The notes under the pieces are model-generated. The model was not told the origin of the DNA. It was given only the letters and a program-made list of their open reading frames with translations, and searched no databases. A DNA stretch of 64,000 bases. It comes from Bradyrhizobium sp. 1 (GTDB taxonomy: Bacteria; Pseudomonadota; Alphaproteobacteria; Rhizobiales; Xanthobacteraceae). Made by a program: the position numbers and the translations under genes. The stretch spans positions 31,077 to 95,076 of the forward strand of contig NZ_JADPJH010000026.1 of NCBI RefSeq assembly GCF_023073315.1, written 5' to 3'. Numbering within the stretch: position 1 is the first letter of the stretch; every line of letters starts with the position of its first letter. Below, one piece after another: positions 48,225 to 59,200 of this stretch.

Positions 48225-49346
48225 TCAATTTCTCTCGTTGCGAACGGCGCTGGCAGTCAGGCCGGTCAGGTTGAACACACGCTTGGGGATGATTTCGCCA
48301 TTGCCGACTTCAGCAAGCGCCAAAAGGCGGCCTGCCACCGTGACATAGACTGTGCCGCTACTAGTGGGCGCATCCCGTCCGCGCAATAAAACGGCTTGGC
48401 CCCGATGGAGCCTTGCCGCATCAGCCCGAGTGACGGCCAGTGCCGGGATGTCGTCCAGCGCGGTCTCAACGGGCATAAGCGCGTCGGCGAGGCTGCCCTC
48501 GCCGGACGCGGCTCTATCGCATAAAGCCTCCAGCTGATCCAGCGGAATCATGTCGTTCTCGCCAAATGGGCCGACCAGGGTCCGCCGCAGGGCGCAGATA
48601 TGGCCGTAAGTGCCGAGAATCCGGCCCATATCGCGGGCCAGCGCCCGGACATAGGTGCCCTTGCCGCACTCGGCCTCGAACACGGCTCGGTCGTTATCCG
48701 GTTGATCCACCAGGGTTAATTGGTGAATTTCAACCGGGCGGGGGGCCAGCTCCACGATCTCGCCGTCGCGGGCGAGGTCATAGGCGCGCTCGCCCTGGAC
48801 CTTGATCGCGGAATAGCGCGGCGGGGTTTGCTGGATCACTCCTGTGAAGCGGGGCAGCAGGGCCTCGATGGCCTCCCGGGTCGGGCGCTGGTCGGAGGTC
48901 GCGGTCGCCTTGCCCTCGATATCGTCGGTGTCGCGTTCCTCGCCCCAGCACACGGTGAACTGGTAGCGCTTGCGGCCGTCCATGACGAAGGGAACCGTCT
49001 TGGTGGCCTCTCCAAGAGCAATCGGCAGGCCGCCCGAGGCGAGCGGATCGAGCGTGCCGGCGTGTCCGGCGCGCTTGGCGTTGAACAGGCGCTTGAGCAC
49101 GGCCACCGCCTGCGTCGACGTCATGCCGATCGGCTTGTCGAGCACCACCCAGCCGTGGACGTCGCGGCGGTCGCGGCGCTGCTGCTGCTGACCCTTCTGC
49201 TTGTTGGCGCGCGGATCGTTGTTGACGCGGCGCGGCTCCTGGTGCGGCGCAGAGTTGTCGCCGAGATCCGCAAAATTATTTTTCTGCACGTCGCGCTGAT
49301 CGGCTTCTTCGCCGCCGATCGTGCCGTGAGCCGGGTCCATCGTCAT
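48225..49346 (-). CDS. truB: tRNA pseudouridine-55 synthase
   Basis: 373 residues. The catalytic domain opens GWVVLDKPIGMTSTQAVAVLKR at about 66 and contains GHAGTLDPLASGGLPIALGEAT with the catalytic Asp, and the C-terminal PUA-like part. It makes pseudouridine-55 in the T-arm. An N-terminal charged extension of about 65 residues (QQQQRRDRRD etc.) is longer than the E. coli enzyme. It overlaps rbfA by 4 nt. Confidence 0.95.
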   Translation of the reverse strand: MTMDPAHGTIGGEEADQRDVQKNNFADLGDNSAPHQEPRRVNNDPRANKQKGQQQQRRDRRDVHGWVVLDKPIGMTSTQAVAVLKRLFNAKRAGHAGTLDPLASGGLPIALGEATKTVPFVMDGRKRYQFTVCWGEERDTDDIEGKATATSDQRPTREAIEALLPRFTGVIQQTPPRYSAIKVQGERAYDLARDGEIVELAPRPVEIHQLTLVDQPDNDRAVFEAECGKGTYVRALARDMGRILGTYGHICALRRTLVGPFGENDMIPLDQLEALCDRAASGEGSLADALMPVETALDDIPALAVTRADAARLHRGQAVLLRGRDAPTSSGTVYVTVAGRLLALAEVGNGEIIPKRVFNLTGLTASAVRNERN

Positions 49347-49786
49347 TGTTCTTCTTCCCGATCCGAATCCGGATCCTGTTCCAAGTCCTGTTCGAGGTCC
49401 TTCTGCACCGCAGGTGTTCGCAAAAGCTTCTCGATCCGTTCCGCTTCGTCGAATCGTTCATCGACGCGGAAGCGAAGATCAGGTGCAAATTTGAGGTTAA
49501 CGCGCCGCGCGACTTCGCCACGCAGGAATTTCTTGTTGCGCTCGAGCGCAGCGATGATGATCTCGGTGTCGCGGCCACCGAGCGGCATCACATAGACTGT
49601 CGCGAGCTTCAGGTCGGGCGACATCCGCACCTCCGGCACGGTGATGATATGACCTTCGAGGTCATCATCATGCACATTGCCTTGCGCCAGAATCTCGGCC
49701 ATCGCGTGGCGAACCTGCTCACCGACACGCAGCTGACGTTGCGAGCCGCCGGGTGCGGAACTTTTCTTCTGATGGTGGCGGGGCAT
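49343..49786 (-). CDS. rbfA: Ribosome-binding factor A
   Basis: 147 residues from the ATG at 49786 (MPRHHQKKSSAPG). QLRVGEQVRHAMAEILAQ and PEVRMSPDLKLATVYVMPLGG are the KH-type fold of RbfA. It binds 30S precursors in 16S rRNA maturation. The frame upstream to 49894 crosses a hairpin and is not protein-like. It ends with a Asp/Glu-rich tail. Confidence 0.95.
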   Translation of the reverse strand: MPRHHQKKSSAPGGSQRQLRVGEQVRHAMAEILAQGNVHDDDLEGHIITVPEVRMSPDLKLATVYVMPLGGRDTEIIIAALERNKKFLRGEVARRVNLKFAPDLRFRVDERFDEAERIEKLLRTPAVQKDLEQDLEQDPDSDREEEQ

Positions 49787-49862
49787 AGTCTGGAAATCAC
49801 CTCGTCGTGCCCGCGCGTTTGGGACACGAGCATTGTCATTTATCCTGTTGAAACGAATGCGG

Positions 49863-49891
49863 CGCGATGGCCGGAATAAATCCGGCCATCG
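49863..49891. terminator. Hairpin between infB and rbfA
   Basis: Perfect 12-bp stem (GCGATGGCCGGA / TCCGGCCATCGC) with ATAAA loop. There is no T-run, so it may stabilise the infB mRNA or reduce read-through into rbfA rather than stop transcription. Confidence 0.55.
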
Positions 49892-49944
49892 CACTCCCGC
49901 AATTTCAGCTCAAAAAGATCCAGGCGCTTCGGTAAGATTTGGAC

Positions 49945-52650
49945 TTACAGGGAGCGCTGGATCGTCTCCACGCGGTAACACTCGATCACGTCACCGGCGC
50001 GCATATCGTGGTAGTTCTCGAAGGCCATGCCGCATTCCTGACCGGACTGGACTTCCTTCACTTCGTCCTTGAAGCGCTTCAGCGTCGACAGCTTGCCTTC
50101 GTGCACGACGACGTTGTCGCGGATCAGGCGCACATTGGCGCCGCGTTCCACGGTGCCGTCGGTGACGCGGCAGCCGGCGACCTTGCCGACCTTGGAGATG
50201 TTGAAGATCTCCAGGATCGAGGCATTGCCCAGCATGGTTTCGCGCAAGGTCGGCGCGAGCAGGCCGCTCATGGCCTTCTTCACGTCGTCCACGAGGTCGT
50301 AGATGATGTTGTAGTAGCGGATCTCGATGCCGTTGCGCTTGGCGGCCGCAGCGGCCTCCTTGTTGGCACGAACCGAGAAGCCGATGATCGCGGCGTTGAA
50401 GCCTTCCGCGAGCGTCACGTCGGATTCCGAGATGCCGCCGACACCCGCATGCAGGATACGCGCGGCGACCTCATCGGTGCCGAGCTTCTCCAGCGAGCCG
50501 AGGATCGCTTCCAGCGAGCCCTGCACGTCGGCCTTGATGATCAGCGGGAATTCCTTGCGGCCCGCCGTCTTCAATTGCGACATCATCTGCTCGAGCGAGC
50601 CGCGCATGCCGGAGATCGAGGCAGCCGCGTTCTCGCGCTTCTGGTGCGCGCGGTAGCTGGTGATCTGGCGGGCGCGGGCTTCGTTCTCGACGACGGCGAG
50701 ACGGTCGCCGGCTTCCGGCGGACCGTTGAAGCCGAGCACCTCGACCGGGACCGACGGACCCGCCTCCTGCACCGTTTCGCCCTGATCGGAGATCAGTGCG
50801 CGAACGCGGCCCATTTCGGCGCCGGCGACGATGATGTCGCCGATCTTGAGCGTGCCGCGCTGGACCAGCACGGTCGCGACCGGGCCACGGCCGCGATCGA
50901 GCTTGGCCTCGATCACGGTGCCTTCGGCCGGCCGCTCCGAATTGGTCTTCAGGTCGAGGATATCGGCCTGGAGCGCGATCATTTCGAGCAGCTTGTCGAG
51001 ATTGGTCTTGTTCTTGGCAGACACTTCGACGTCGACGACATCGCCGCCGAAGGATTCGACCTGCACCTCGTGCTGGAGCAGCTCGGTGCGCACGCGCTCG
51101 GCCTTCGCGTCGGGCTTGTCGATCTTGTTGATGGCAACAATGATCGGCACGCGCGCCGCCTTGGCGTGGTTGATGGCTTCGATCGTCTGCGGCATGACGC
51201 CGTCATCGGCCGCAACCACCAGCACGACGATGTCGGTGACCTTGGCGCCGCGGGCACGCATCGCGGTGAACGCGGCGTGGCCGGGGGTGTCGATGAAGGT
51301 GATCTTCTTGCCGCTTTCGGGCGACGTCACCTGATAGGCGCCGATGTGCTGGGTGATGCCGCCGGCTTCACCCGAGACGACGTTGGCATGACGGAGCGCG
51401 TCGAGCAGCGAGGTCTTGCCGTGGTCGACATGGCCCATCACGGTCACGACCGGAGAACGCGGCTCGTTGTCGGTGGAATCGTCAACCGCGTCGAACAGAC
51501 CCTCTTCGACGTCGGAGGCTGCCACGCGCTTCACGCTGTGGCCGAGTTCCTCGGCGATCAGCTGGGCGGTGTCGGAATCGATCACGTCGGTGATCTTGTG
51601 CATCGCGCCTTGCTTCATCAGCATGCGGATGACATCGACCGCGCGCTCGGCCATGCGGTTGGCGAGTTCCTGGATCGTGATGGCTTCAGGAATGATCACC
51701 TCGCGGATGAGCTTTTCCTTCGGCTCGTTCGCCGCGTGGCCCTTCAGACGCTGGGTGCGGCGGCGGAACGAGGCGATCGAGCGCTCGCGGACGTCGCCGG
51801 CACTGAACGCGGTGACGACCGTCAGGCGACCGCGCTCCTTCTGCGGGCCGGGCTTGTGGGTGGTCTTGGGGGGTACCACAGGACGCGCGGCGCCGCCTGG
51901 ACCGCGACGGATCTGGCGCGGACCCTCGTCCTCGTCAGGTCCGGCTGCAACCGCGGGCGCGCGACCCAACGGGCCGCCTCCGGGCCTCGCCGTGGTCGTT
52001 CCGGGCCGTGCGGTCGTGGTTCCCGGGCGTGCCGTGGTGGTGGTGCCAGGGCGCGCTGCGGGTGCGCCGGGGCGCGGCGCAGGAGCGGCCGGAGCGGCAG
52101 CTGCGGGGCGCGCGGCAGATGCCGGCTGCTCGCCTTCGCCAAAACGCTTCTTGGCCTCGGTCTCGGCCTTGCGCTTGGCTTCGTCCTCGTGACGGTGGCG
52201 CTCTTCCTCGGCCTTGCGGCGGGATTCGGCGGCCTCGCGGTCGACGCGTTCGGCGGCTTCGCGAACAGAGCGGCGCTGGGCCTCTTCCTCGGCCACGCGG
52301 CGCTCTTCGACTTCGCGCACCTTGGCATCGGCCAGCGCACTGGCGCGGGCGGAACGTTCGTCCTCGGTCAGCGTGCGCAGGACCACGCCGGAGCCGGCGT
52401 TGCGCGGCGGAGCCGGGCGCGCGGGAGCGGGTGCCGGCGCGGCCGGAGCCGGCTTTGCAACGACCACGGGAGCCTGCGGCTCGGGGGTACCGTCGATACG
52501 GCGCTTGCCACGCTTCTCGACCACGACCTGCTTGCTGCGGCCATGGCTGAAGCTCTGGCGCACAGTGCCCGTTTCGACGCGCGGCTTGAGCGATAGCGTC
52601 TTGCTCGGAGCACTCAGCTTCTTGTCGTCAGGGGTCTTGGTATCAACCAT
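49945..52650 (-). CDS. infB: Translation initiation factor IF-2
   Basis: 901 residues. The long N-terminal Ala/Pro/Arg-rich part (to about 330) precedes the GTPase: VMGHVDHGKTSLLDALR, DTPGHAAF and NKIDKP. The C-terminal fMet-tRNA domain ends DVIECYRVETIQRSL. It delivers initiator tRNA to the 30S subunit. The low-complexity N-terminus has repeats of RPGTTTA type. Confidence 0.97.
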   Translation of the reverse strand: MVDTKTPDDKKLSAPSKTLSLKPRVETGTVRQSFSHGRSKQVVVEKRGKRRIDGTPEPQAPVVVAKPAPAAPAPAPARPAPPRNAGSGVVLRTLTEDERSARASALADAKVREVEERRVAEEEAQRRSVREAAERVDREAAESRRKAEEERHRHEDEAKRKAETEAKKRFGEGEQPASAARPAAAAPAAPAPRPGAPAARPGTTTTARPGTTTARPGTTTARPGGGPLGRAPAVAAGPDEDEGPRQIRRGPGGAARPVVPPKTTHKPGPQKERGRLTVVTAFSAGDVRERSIASFRRRTQRLKGHAANEPKEKLIREVIIPEAITIQELANRMAERAVDVIRMLMKQGAMHKITDVIDSDTAQLIAEELGHSVKRVAASDVEEGLFDAVDDSTDNEPRSPVVTVMGHVDHGKTSLLDALRHANVVSGEAGGITQHIGAYQVTSPESGKKITFIDTPGHAAFTAMRARGAKVTDIVVLVVAADDGVMPQTIEAINHAKAARVPIIVAINKIDKPDAKAERVRTELLQHEVQVESFGGDVVDVEVSAKNKTNLDKLLEMIALQADILDLKTNSERPAEGTVIEAKLDRGRGPVATVLVQRGTLKIGDIIVAGAEMGRVRALISDQGETVQEAGPSVPVEVLGFNGPPEAGDRLAVVENEARARQITSYRAHQKRENAAASISGMRGSLEQMMSQLKTAGRKEFPLIIKADVQGSLEAILGSLEKLGTDEVAARILHAGVGGISESDVTLAEGFNAAIIGFSVRANKEAAAAAKRNGIEIRYYNIIYDLVDDVKKAMSGLLAPTLRETMLGNASILEIFNISKVGKVAGCRVTDGTVERGANVRLIRDNVVVHEGKLSTLKRFKDEVKEVQSGQECGMAFENYHDMRAGDVIECYRVETIQRSL

Positions 52651-52722
52651 TCAGCAGTCCTAATCCTGATCTTTGTTAACGTTGTGCGTTGCCGCACCGT
52701 CCTATCGGGTGGTCGTTGTCTC

Positions 52723-53406
52723 TCAGAAATCCTGGCCGGGCTTTTCGGCAGTCTTGTCAGCGTCCGCCATCCGGTATCGGACCAGCATCTGGCTACGTGA
52801 CAGGAATGACTTGCTCGCCGGGCCCGCGAGCAGGGCAGCATGTATCACATTTGACCGGGTAAGTGCCAAATCCAATTCTATCGATTTCAGTGCGTTGACG
52901 ACGGGAATCGGCGGCTTGGCACCGCGATTTCCGTCATTTTGACGCGCCAGCATGTCCAATTTGCGGATTCCGTCCGCGGCCCCGTCGCTGGCATGGATCA
53001 GGACCTCGACCGTGCCTTCCTGCAGGGCGCTTTCGACCTTGCCGAAACCGGCGACGATCTGGCGCGCCTTGGCCGCGATCCCAAGGACTTCGGTCACGCT
53101 CCGGACCAGGAGCACCTCGATGTCGGCAGGAAACGTCTGGGGAATGCGCAGCTCGCGCTTGAAGGCCTTACCAAAATGGTGACGCCGCACGGCTTCCGCA
53201 ACCACCCCGCGTGAGGCGGTGACCCACATGCCGCGTCCGGGCAGCTTGCGCTTGAGATCGGGAACTATGTCGCCTTGCGGCGAAACGACGAAGCGGATCA
53301 GCTCGTCGATTGGTCGGACCTCGCGACTGACCGCGCACATCCGCATGGTCGCGGACCTTTCGGTCCGCGGGCCATTGTCGAGATCGTGGTCAGTATCTGC
53401 GAGCAT
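52723..53406 (-). CDS. YlxR/L7Ae-like RNA-binding protein
   Basis: 227 residues. Residues 20-95 are YlxR (MRMCAVSREVRPIDELIRF, RKLPGRGMWV), a nucleic-acid-binding fold. From about 110 there is an L7Ae-like region (VAGFGKVESALQEGTVEVLI and DGIRKLDMLARQ). It sits between nusA and infB as usual in this operon, 72 nt before infB. The exact role in transcription or translation is not established. Confidence 0.92.
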   Translation of the reverse strand: MLADTDHDLDNGPRTERSATMRMCAVSREVRPIDELIRFVVSPQGDIVPDLKRKLPGRGMWVTASRGVVAEAVRRHHFGKAFKRELRIPQTFPADIEVLLVRSVTEVLGIAAKARQIVAGFGKVESALQEGTVEVLIHASDGAADGIRKLDMLARQNDGNRGAKPPIPVVNALKSIELDLALTRSNVIHAALLAGPASKSFLSRSQMLVRYRMADADKTAEKPGQDF

Positions 53407-53429
53407 CCGGGCGACATTCTCCCTTGCCC

Positions 53430-55040
<1,611 letters not shown>

Positions 55041-55042
55041 GG

Positions 55043-55798
55043 CTAGTCTCCTTCGTCAGGATCGATCTCGCCCCGCCGCACGCGGTCGGCGGCCAGGCGA
55101 TGTTTCTTCGTATTGGTCGGGGCCGGCTTCTTCGTCGGCTTGGTGTTCTTGGTGGTCTTTTCGCTGATCTCGGCGTGCGGCGCCTTCGGCGGCTCGATGC
55201 CGAGATCGCGGCGCATCTCGCGCGCCGCGGCCTTGCCGCGGCGCATGGATTGCGCGATCAGCTCGTCGGTCAGCACCAGGCGTGCCTCGCCGATATCTTC
55301 CATCGTCAGGAGAACTTCGGTATCGTCGCCGGCCTTGGCATCGTCGCGGCGCAGATGCACGCGGTCGCCTTCGACCGCACCCAGCATGCCGCGGAACCGC
55401 TTCCGCCCCTCATGGGCGACGGCCATGTCGATCTTCACCAGATGACCAGAATAGCGTTCGAAATCGGAACGACGCACCAGCGGACGGTCGATTCCCGGCG
55501 AGGAGATTTCCAACCGGTAGGCGCGATCGATGGGGTCGGCGACGTCGAGCACGGGCGACAGCGCTCGCGAGATCGCCTCGCAATCCTCGACCTGCATCGA
55601 TCCGTCCGGCCGCTCGGCCATGATCTGCACGGTGCAGCCGGCTTCGCCGGAAATGCGGATCCGCACCAAGCGATAGCCCATACCCTCGAGCACCGGACCC
55701 GCAACCGCCGACACCCGTGCAGCCGCACCCGGCTCGACCACGAGCCTCGGTTCGGCCAACAACTCAGAATCCTTGGAACCAGCGTTCGGTTCGGTCAT
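55043..55798 (-). CDS. rimP: Ribosome maturation factor RimP
   Basis: 251 residues from the ATG at 55798 (MTEPNAGSKD). The core (GMGYRLVRIRISGEAGCTVQI ... DCEAISRALSPVLDVADPI ... RLEISSPGIDRPL) is standard. A basic C-terminal extension rich in Lys/Thr (KTTKNTKPTKKPAPTNTKK) is added. It acts in 30S assembly. A TTG codon at 55810 is in frame but less likely as start. Confidence 0.95.
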   Translation of the reverse strand: MTEPNAGSKDSELLAEPRLVVEPGAAARVSAVAGPVLEGMGYRLVRIRISGEAGCTVQIMAERPDGSMQVEDCEAISRALSPVLDVADPIDRAYRLEISSPGIDRPLVRRSDFERYSGHLVKIDMAVAHEGRKRFRGMLGAVEGDRVHLRRDDAKAGDDTEVLLTMEDIGEARLVLTDELIAQSMRRGKAAAREMRRDLGIEPPKAPHAEISEKTTKNTKPTKKPAPTNTKKHRLAADRVRRGEIDPDEGD

Positions 55799-55923
55799 AT
55801 CAGGGGTCAAGGCGCTCGTCGGTTTAGGCTTGGGTTAAGGCTTCGTTACGATTTCAAAGCGGCTTCGGAACTTTCCCGACAGCGCGTCGGGCCGCATCTT
55901 CCGCCAAGCCGCGTTCAGGTAAT

Positions 55924-55953
55924 AAAAAAGAGCGGGTCCTTTCGGGCCCACTC
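55924..55953 (-). terminator. Terminator-like hairpin in the rimP-nusA leader
   Basis: On the minus strand GAGTGGGCCC-GAAA-GGACCCGCTC forms a 10-position stem with one mismatch and one G-U pair, capped by GAAA, then TTTTTT. It lies about 125 nt upstream of rimP and about 30-60 nt downstream of a candidate promoter. It resembles an attenuator, or the end of a short RNA. Confidence 0.75.
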
Positions 55954-55990
55954 TCACTACGCGGATCGTATGAGAAGATGAATTGGCGCT

Positions 55991-56019
55991 GATATAGCCC
56001 TTTCCGCCCTCCCGGACAA
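55991..56019 (-). promoter_or_regulatory. Candidate promoter of the rimP-nusA operon
   Basis: TTGTCC -35 and TATATC -10 on the minus strand with a 17-nt spacer. Transcription would start near 55984 and meet the leader hairpin within about 60 nt. Confidence 0.55.
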
Positions 56020-56171
56020 GGCCCATCGCGGGCCAGACGAGGCTTTTTGCGCCCGTCTGGCAGGCCCCCCGCGCAACGCTTCCTTCACCTCCGAGGCCTA
56101 AATTCCCTGATTGTGGGGCGGCTTGGACCAAGGGCGCACCCGCGGCGTGCCCTATACGAGTTTGCGTTTTC
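56020..56171. other. Divergent spacer upstream of DUF2336 and rimP
   Basis: No gene seen. It holds a hairpin with CCAGACG/CGTCTGG arms (56033-56060). Promoters of the plus-strand DUF2336 gene should lie here; none is clear. Confidence 0.4.
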
Positions 56172-57254
56172 ATGACCGTTGCCACGTCGCTCATTCCCGG
56201 ACTGGACGATATCGTCAAACGCGGCGACCCCCGGCGTCGTGGCGAGATCGCGCGCGCGATCTCCCAATTATTCTTCCAGGACGCCGAGAAGCTCCGTCCC
56301 GATCTCGTCGATCTCTTCGACAATCTGCTGATCGATCTCGTCCCGCATGCCGAGCTTGCCTCGCGCGTCGATCTCGCCGAACGCTTCTCGCACCTCAACA
56401 ACGCGCCGCCGCATCTGGTTACTCAGCTGGCGCGTGAAAACGAGATCGCGGTGGCAGGCCCGGTGCTGCGCCGCTCGCCCGTGCTCGACGACGCGGCTCT
56501 GGTCGAGATCGCGCGGCTGAAAGGTCAAGGCCATTTGCTGGCGATGACTGAGCGGCCGACGTTGTCGGCGGACATCACCGACGTACTGGTTGAGCGCGGC
56601 GACCGCGACGTGGTGCGTCGTGCCGCGGGCAATGCCGGTGCGGTGTTCTCGGCAGGCAGCTATTCCGCGATGATCAAGCGCGCGTCACAGGACGGCGTGC
56701 TGACGCTCAAGATCGGCCAGCGCGACGACCTTTCGGGCGAACACCTTAAAGAGCTTCTGAACGGCACGCTCGATGTCATTCGCCGCCGCCTCTCCAGCGT
56801 GGTCAAGCCTGTGCGCCAGGTCGAGATCAAGCGCGCGATGGCGTCGATAGAGGAGGCCACGCTCCCGCCGGGCCCGCGTCGCGATTTTTCGGCGGCGCAG
56901 CGCACGGTGCTGGCCCTGCACCGCGAGGGTCATCTCGGCGAGAGTGCGTTGCTTGGCTTCGCAAAGGCGCACAAATACGAGGAATCGATCGCCTCGCTTT
57001 CGGCGATGGCCGGCATCCGCCTCTCGATCCTCGACCGCCTGATCGCGGGAGACCGCTGCGATCCGATCCTGATTCTTGGCCGCGTGCTGAATCTCGGCTG
57101 GCCCACGGTGCGCGCGCTGATCCTGATGTGGTACGGTTCGCATCGCAGGCCCGCCGAAGCCGATCTCGAGCAAGCGCGCGTGAACTTCGCGCGCCTGATG
57201 CCGTCGACGGCCGAGCGCGTCGTGAAATTCTGGCGCAACCGGCAGACGATCTAA
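56172..57254 (+). CDS. DUF2336 family protein
   Basis: 360 residues, helical, with a HEAT-like first half (IPGLDDIVKRGDPRRRGEIARAI then LFDNLLIDLVPHAELASRVD) and the DUF2336 core in the second half. No catalytic motif or membrane segment is visible. The family is widespread in alphaproteobacteria and lacks a clear function. Its stop codon overlaps that of the convergent trmB. Confidence 0.8.
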   Translation: MTVATSLIPGLDDIVKRGDPRRRGEIARAISQLFFQDAEKLRPDLVDLFDNLLIDLVPHAELASRVDLAERFSHLNNAPPHLVTQLARENEIAVAGPVLRRSPVLDDAALVEIARLKGQGHLLAMTERPTLSADITDVLVERGDRDVVRRAAGNAGAVFSAGSYSAMIKRASQDGVLTLKIGQRDDLSGEHLKELLNGTLDVIRRRLSSVVKPVRQVEIKRAMASIEEATLPPGPRRDFSAAQRTVLALHREGHLGESALLGFAKAHKYEESIASLSAMAGIRLSILDRLIAGDRCDPILILGRVLNLGWPTVRALILMWYGSHRRPAEADLEQARVNFARLMPSTAERVVKFWRNRQTI

Positions 57255-57961
57255 AACCGTCGAAACCGCAGATACGCCGCCTTGCGGCCTTCGCGCGTGG
57301 CTTTTCTGCCATAGCGCGTCATGGTGTAGCCGTTCCAGGGCAGCCGAAAATCATCGGCGCGCTCCGCGAGCCATTTGAAATCCGGCGAGCGCGCAAGATG
57401 CGACAGCGTCCAGGCACAGTAATCGTCGATGTCGCAGACGAAACGGAATTCGCCGCCCGGCTTCAGCACGCGCGCCATCGCCGCGATCGTCCTGTCCTGC
57501 ACGAAGCGCCGCTTCCAGTGCCGTCGCTTCGGCCAGGGATCCGGATGGATCAGGTCGATCCGCGACAGTGAGGCCTTCGGCAGCCAGGCCAGCAATTCGG
57601 CGGCATCGCCCGCGAACAGGCGGATGTTGGCAATTTTGGCGGCCTCGATCTGCGCGAGGATCTTTGCCATGCCGTTGACATAGGGCTCGCAGCCGATGAA
57701 GCCGGTCGTGGCGAAGTTCTGCGCCTCGGCCGCAAGATGCTCACCGCCGCCAAAACCGATCTCGAGCCGCACATCCTCCGCGACGGGATCGAAGATCTCG
57801 TTGGCGCTCGCCGGTGCTTCACCCTTGATGTCGAGCGCGAGCTGCGGCAGCAGATGATCGACCAGCTCGGTCTGGTGCTGCCTGAGCTTGTGGCCCTTAC
57901 GGCGCCCGAAGAATGCGCGCTCGCTGTCGTCGCGATCGGGGTCCGACTTGCGCTCGTTCAT
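57251..57961 (-). CDS. trmB: tRNA (guanine-46-N7)-methyltransferase
   Basis: 236 residues. VRLEIGFGGGEHLAAEA is the SAM site, and RIDLIHPDPWPKRRHWKRRFV is the TrmB signature. It methylates G46 in the variable loop. Its start overlaps the M20 peptidase stop by 4 nt, so they form a two-gene operon. Confidence 0.96.
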   Translation of the reverse strand: MNERKSDPDRDDSERAFFGRRKGHKLRQHQTELVDHLLPQLALDIKGEAPASANEIFDPVAEDVRLEIGFGGGEHLAAEAQNFATTGFIGCEPYVNGMAKILAQIEAAKIANIRLFAGDAAELLAWLPKASLSRIDLIHPDPWPKRRHWKRRFVQDRTIAAMARVLKPGGEFRFVCDIDDYCAWTLSHLARSPDFKWLAERADDFRLPWNGYTMTRYGRKATREGRKAAYLRFRRF

Positions 57962-59085
57962 CGCAGCGTCTGATAGAGGCGATAGAGCAGCCGTGCGCGC
58001 GGTTCGAGCGACGAGACATAGAGCTGCTCATAATGGGTGTGTGCGCCCTTGCCGTCGACGCCGAGCCCGTCGAGCGTGCCGGTGTAGGGAGCGGTGAAAT
58101 TGCCGTCCGAGCCGCCGCCGGTATAGGTGTCGATCAGCTCGAAGCCGATCTCGGTCGCGAGAGTCTTGGCGTGCTCGTACAGCGAGGCGCCTGCATTGCC
58201 CTTCTCGTAAGGCGGACGGTTGAGCTCGCCGGTGACCTTGACAGTGACGCCCTCGGTCTTCGACGTCAGCCCCAGGATCTTGCCGACGAATTCGTTCGCA
58301 TCGCTGAAGCTCATCACGCGCAGATCGATTTCGGCATAGGCTTCTTCCGGCGTCACGTTGGGGCGCGTGCCGCCGCGCACCAAACCGACATTGACGGTGA
58401 CGCCGCGCGTCAGATCGTTCATCGCCTCCAGCGTCTGGATGACGTTGGCGAGCTCGCGAATCGCGCTGCGGCCGTCCTCGGGCCGCGAGCCGGCATGCGC
58501 GGGCACGCCCTTGATGAACACCTTGAAGCGTCCGACGCCCTTGCGGCCGGTGACGATCTTGCCGCCGTCGCGCGCCGGCTCCGTCACCAGCACGTATTTG
58601 GCCTTGCGCCCTTCCTTCTCGATCAGTGCACGCGAAGTGGGGCTGCCGATCTCCTCGTCGGAGGTGAACATGTGGGTGATGCCGAGCGGCGGGCGATTGC
58701 CGTCGGCGCAGAGCGCACGAAACGCGTGGTGGGCGATATAGGCGCCGCCCTTCATGTCGTAGATGCCGGGACCGAACGCGCTGTCGCCCTCGACCTTGAA
58801 CGGCAGGCGCTCGATGAATCCCAGGGGATGAACGGTATCGAGGTGGCTCAGCACCAGGATACCCGGCTGGTCCTGGCCCCAGGCCGAGCGGGCCAGAAGA
58901 TGATCGCCGCAACCGTCGACGCCGGCGATGCGCTCGAGCGTGACAGGCAGATCGCGGTGTTGATCCGCAACCAGCGACACGAGTTTGTTGACTTGTTCAG
59001 GAGCTTCCGTTGGCGTCTCGATCTCCACCCAGCGACGGATGCCATCGAGAATAGTTTGGGTATCGAACCAGTTGGAGCTGACCAT
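57958..59085 (-). CDS. M20-family carboxypeptidase (glutamate carboxypeptidase type)
   Basis: 375 residues from MVSSNWFDTQ. Metal ligands are in LVLSHLDTVHPLG, GPGIYDMKGG, TSDEEIGSP and GKGAHTHYEQ near the C-terminus, matching two-zinc M20 peptidases such as CPG2. No signal peptide. Substrate may be gamma-glutamyl or acylated amino acids. An in-frame ATG at 59115 would add ten residues. Confidence 0.87.
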   Translation of the reverse strand: MVSSNWFDTQTILDGIRRWVEIETPTEAPEQVNKLVSLVADQHRDLPVTLERIAGVDGCGDHLLARSAWGQDQPGILVLSHLDTVHPLGFIERLPFKVEGDSAFGPGIYDMKGGAYIAHHAFRALCADGNRPPLGITHMFTSDEEIGSPTSRALIEKEGRKAKYVLVTEPARDGGKIVTGRKGVGRFKVFIKGVPAHAGSRPEDGRSAIRELANVIQTLEAMNDLTRGVTVNVGLVRGGTRPNVTPEEAYAEIDLRVMSFSDANEFVGKILGLTSKTEGVTVKVTGELNRPPYEKGNAGASLYEHAKTLATEIGFELIDTYTGGGSDGNFTAPYTGTLDGLGVDGKGAHTHYEQLYVSSLEPRARLLYRLYQTLR

Positions 59086-59200
59086 GGAAGTATCTGTGCC
59101 TTTGAATCGCATCATCTGAAAGGGCGCACATCAACGCGCGGCCGCAAATGACGGCATAGGACAGATTTCACGCAGCCTCAAATCGGATTGAGGTGGCGCG

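Noticed and set aside
49939..52596. 885-codon open frame antisense to infB
   Set aside because: Its composition (His/Arg/Asp-rich, repetitive) is a shadow of the GC-rich infB coding strand, and infB is certain.
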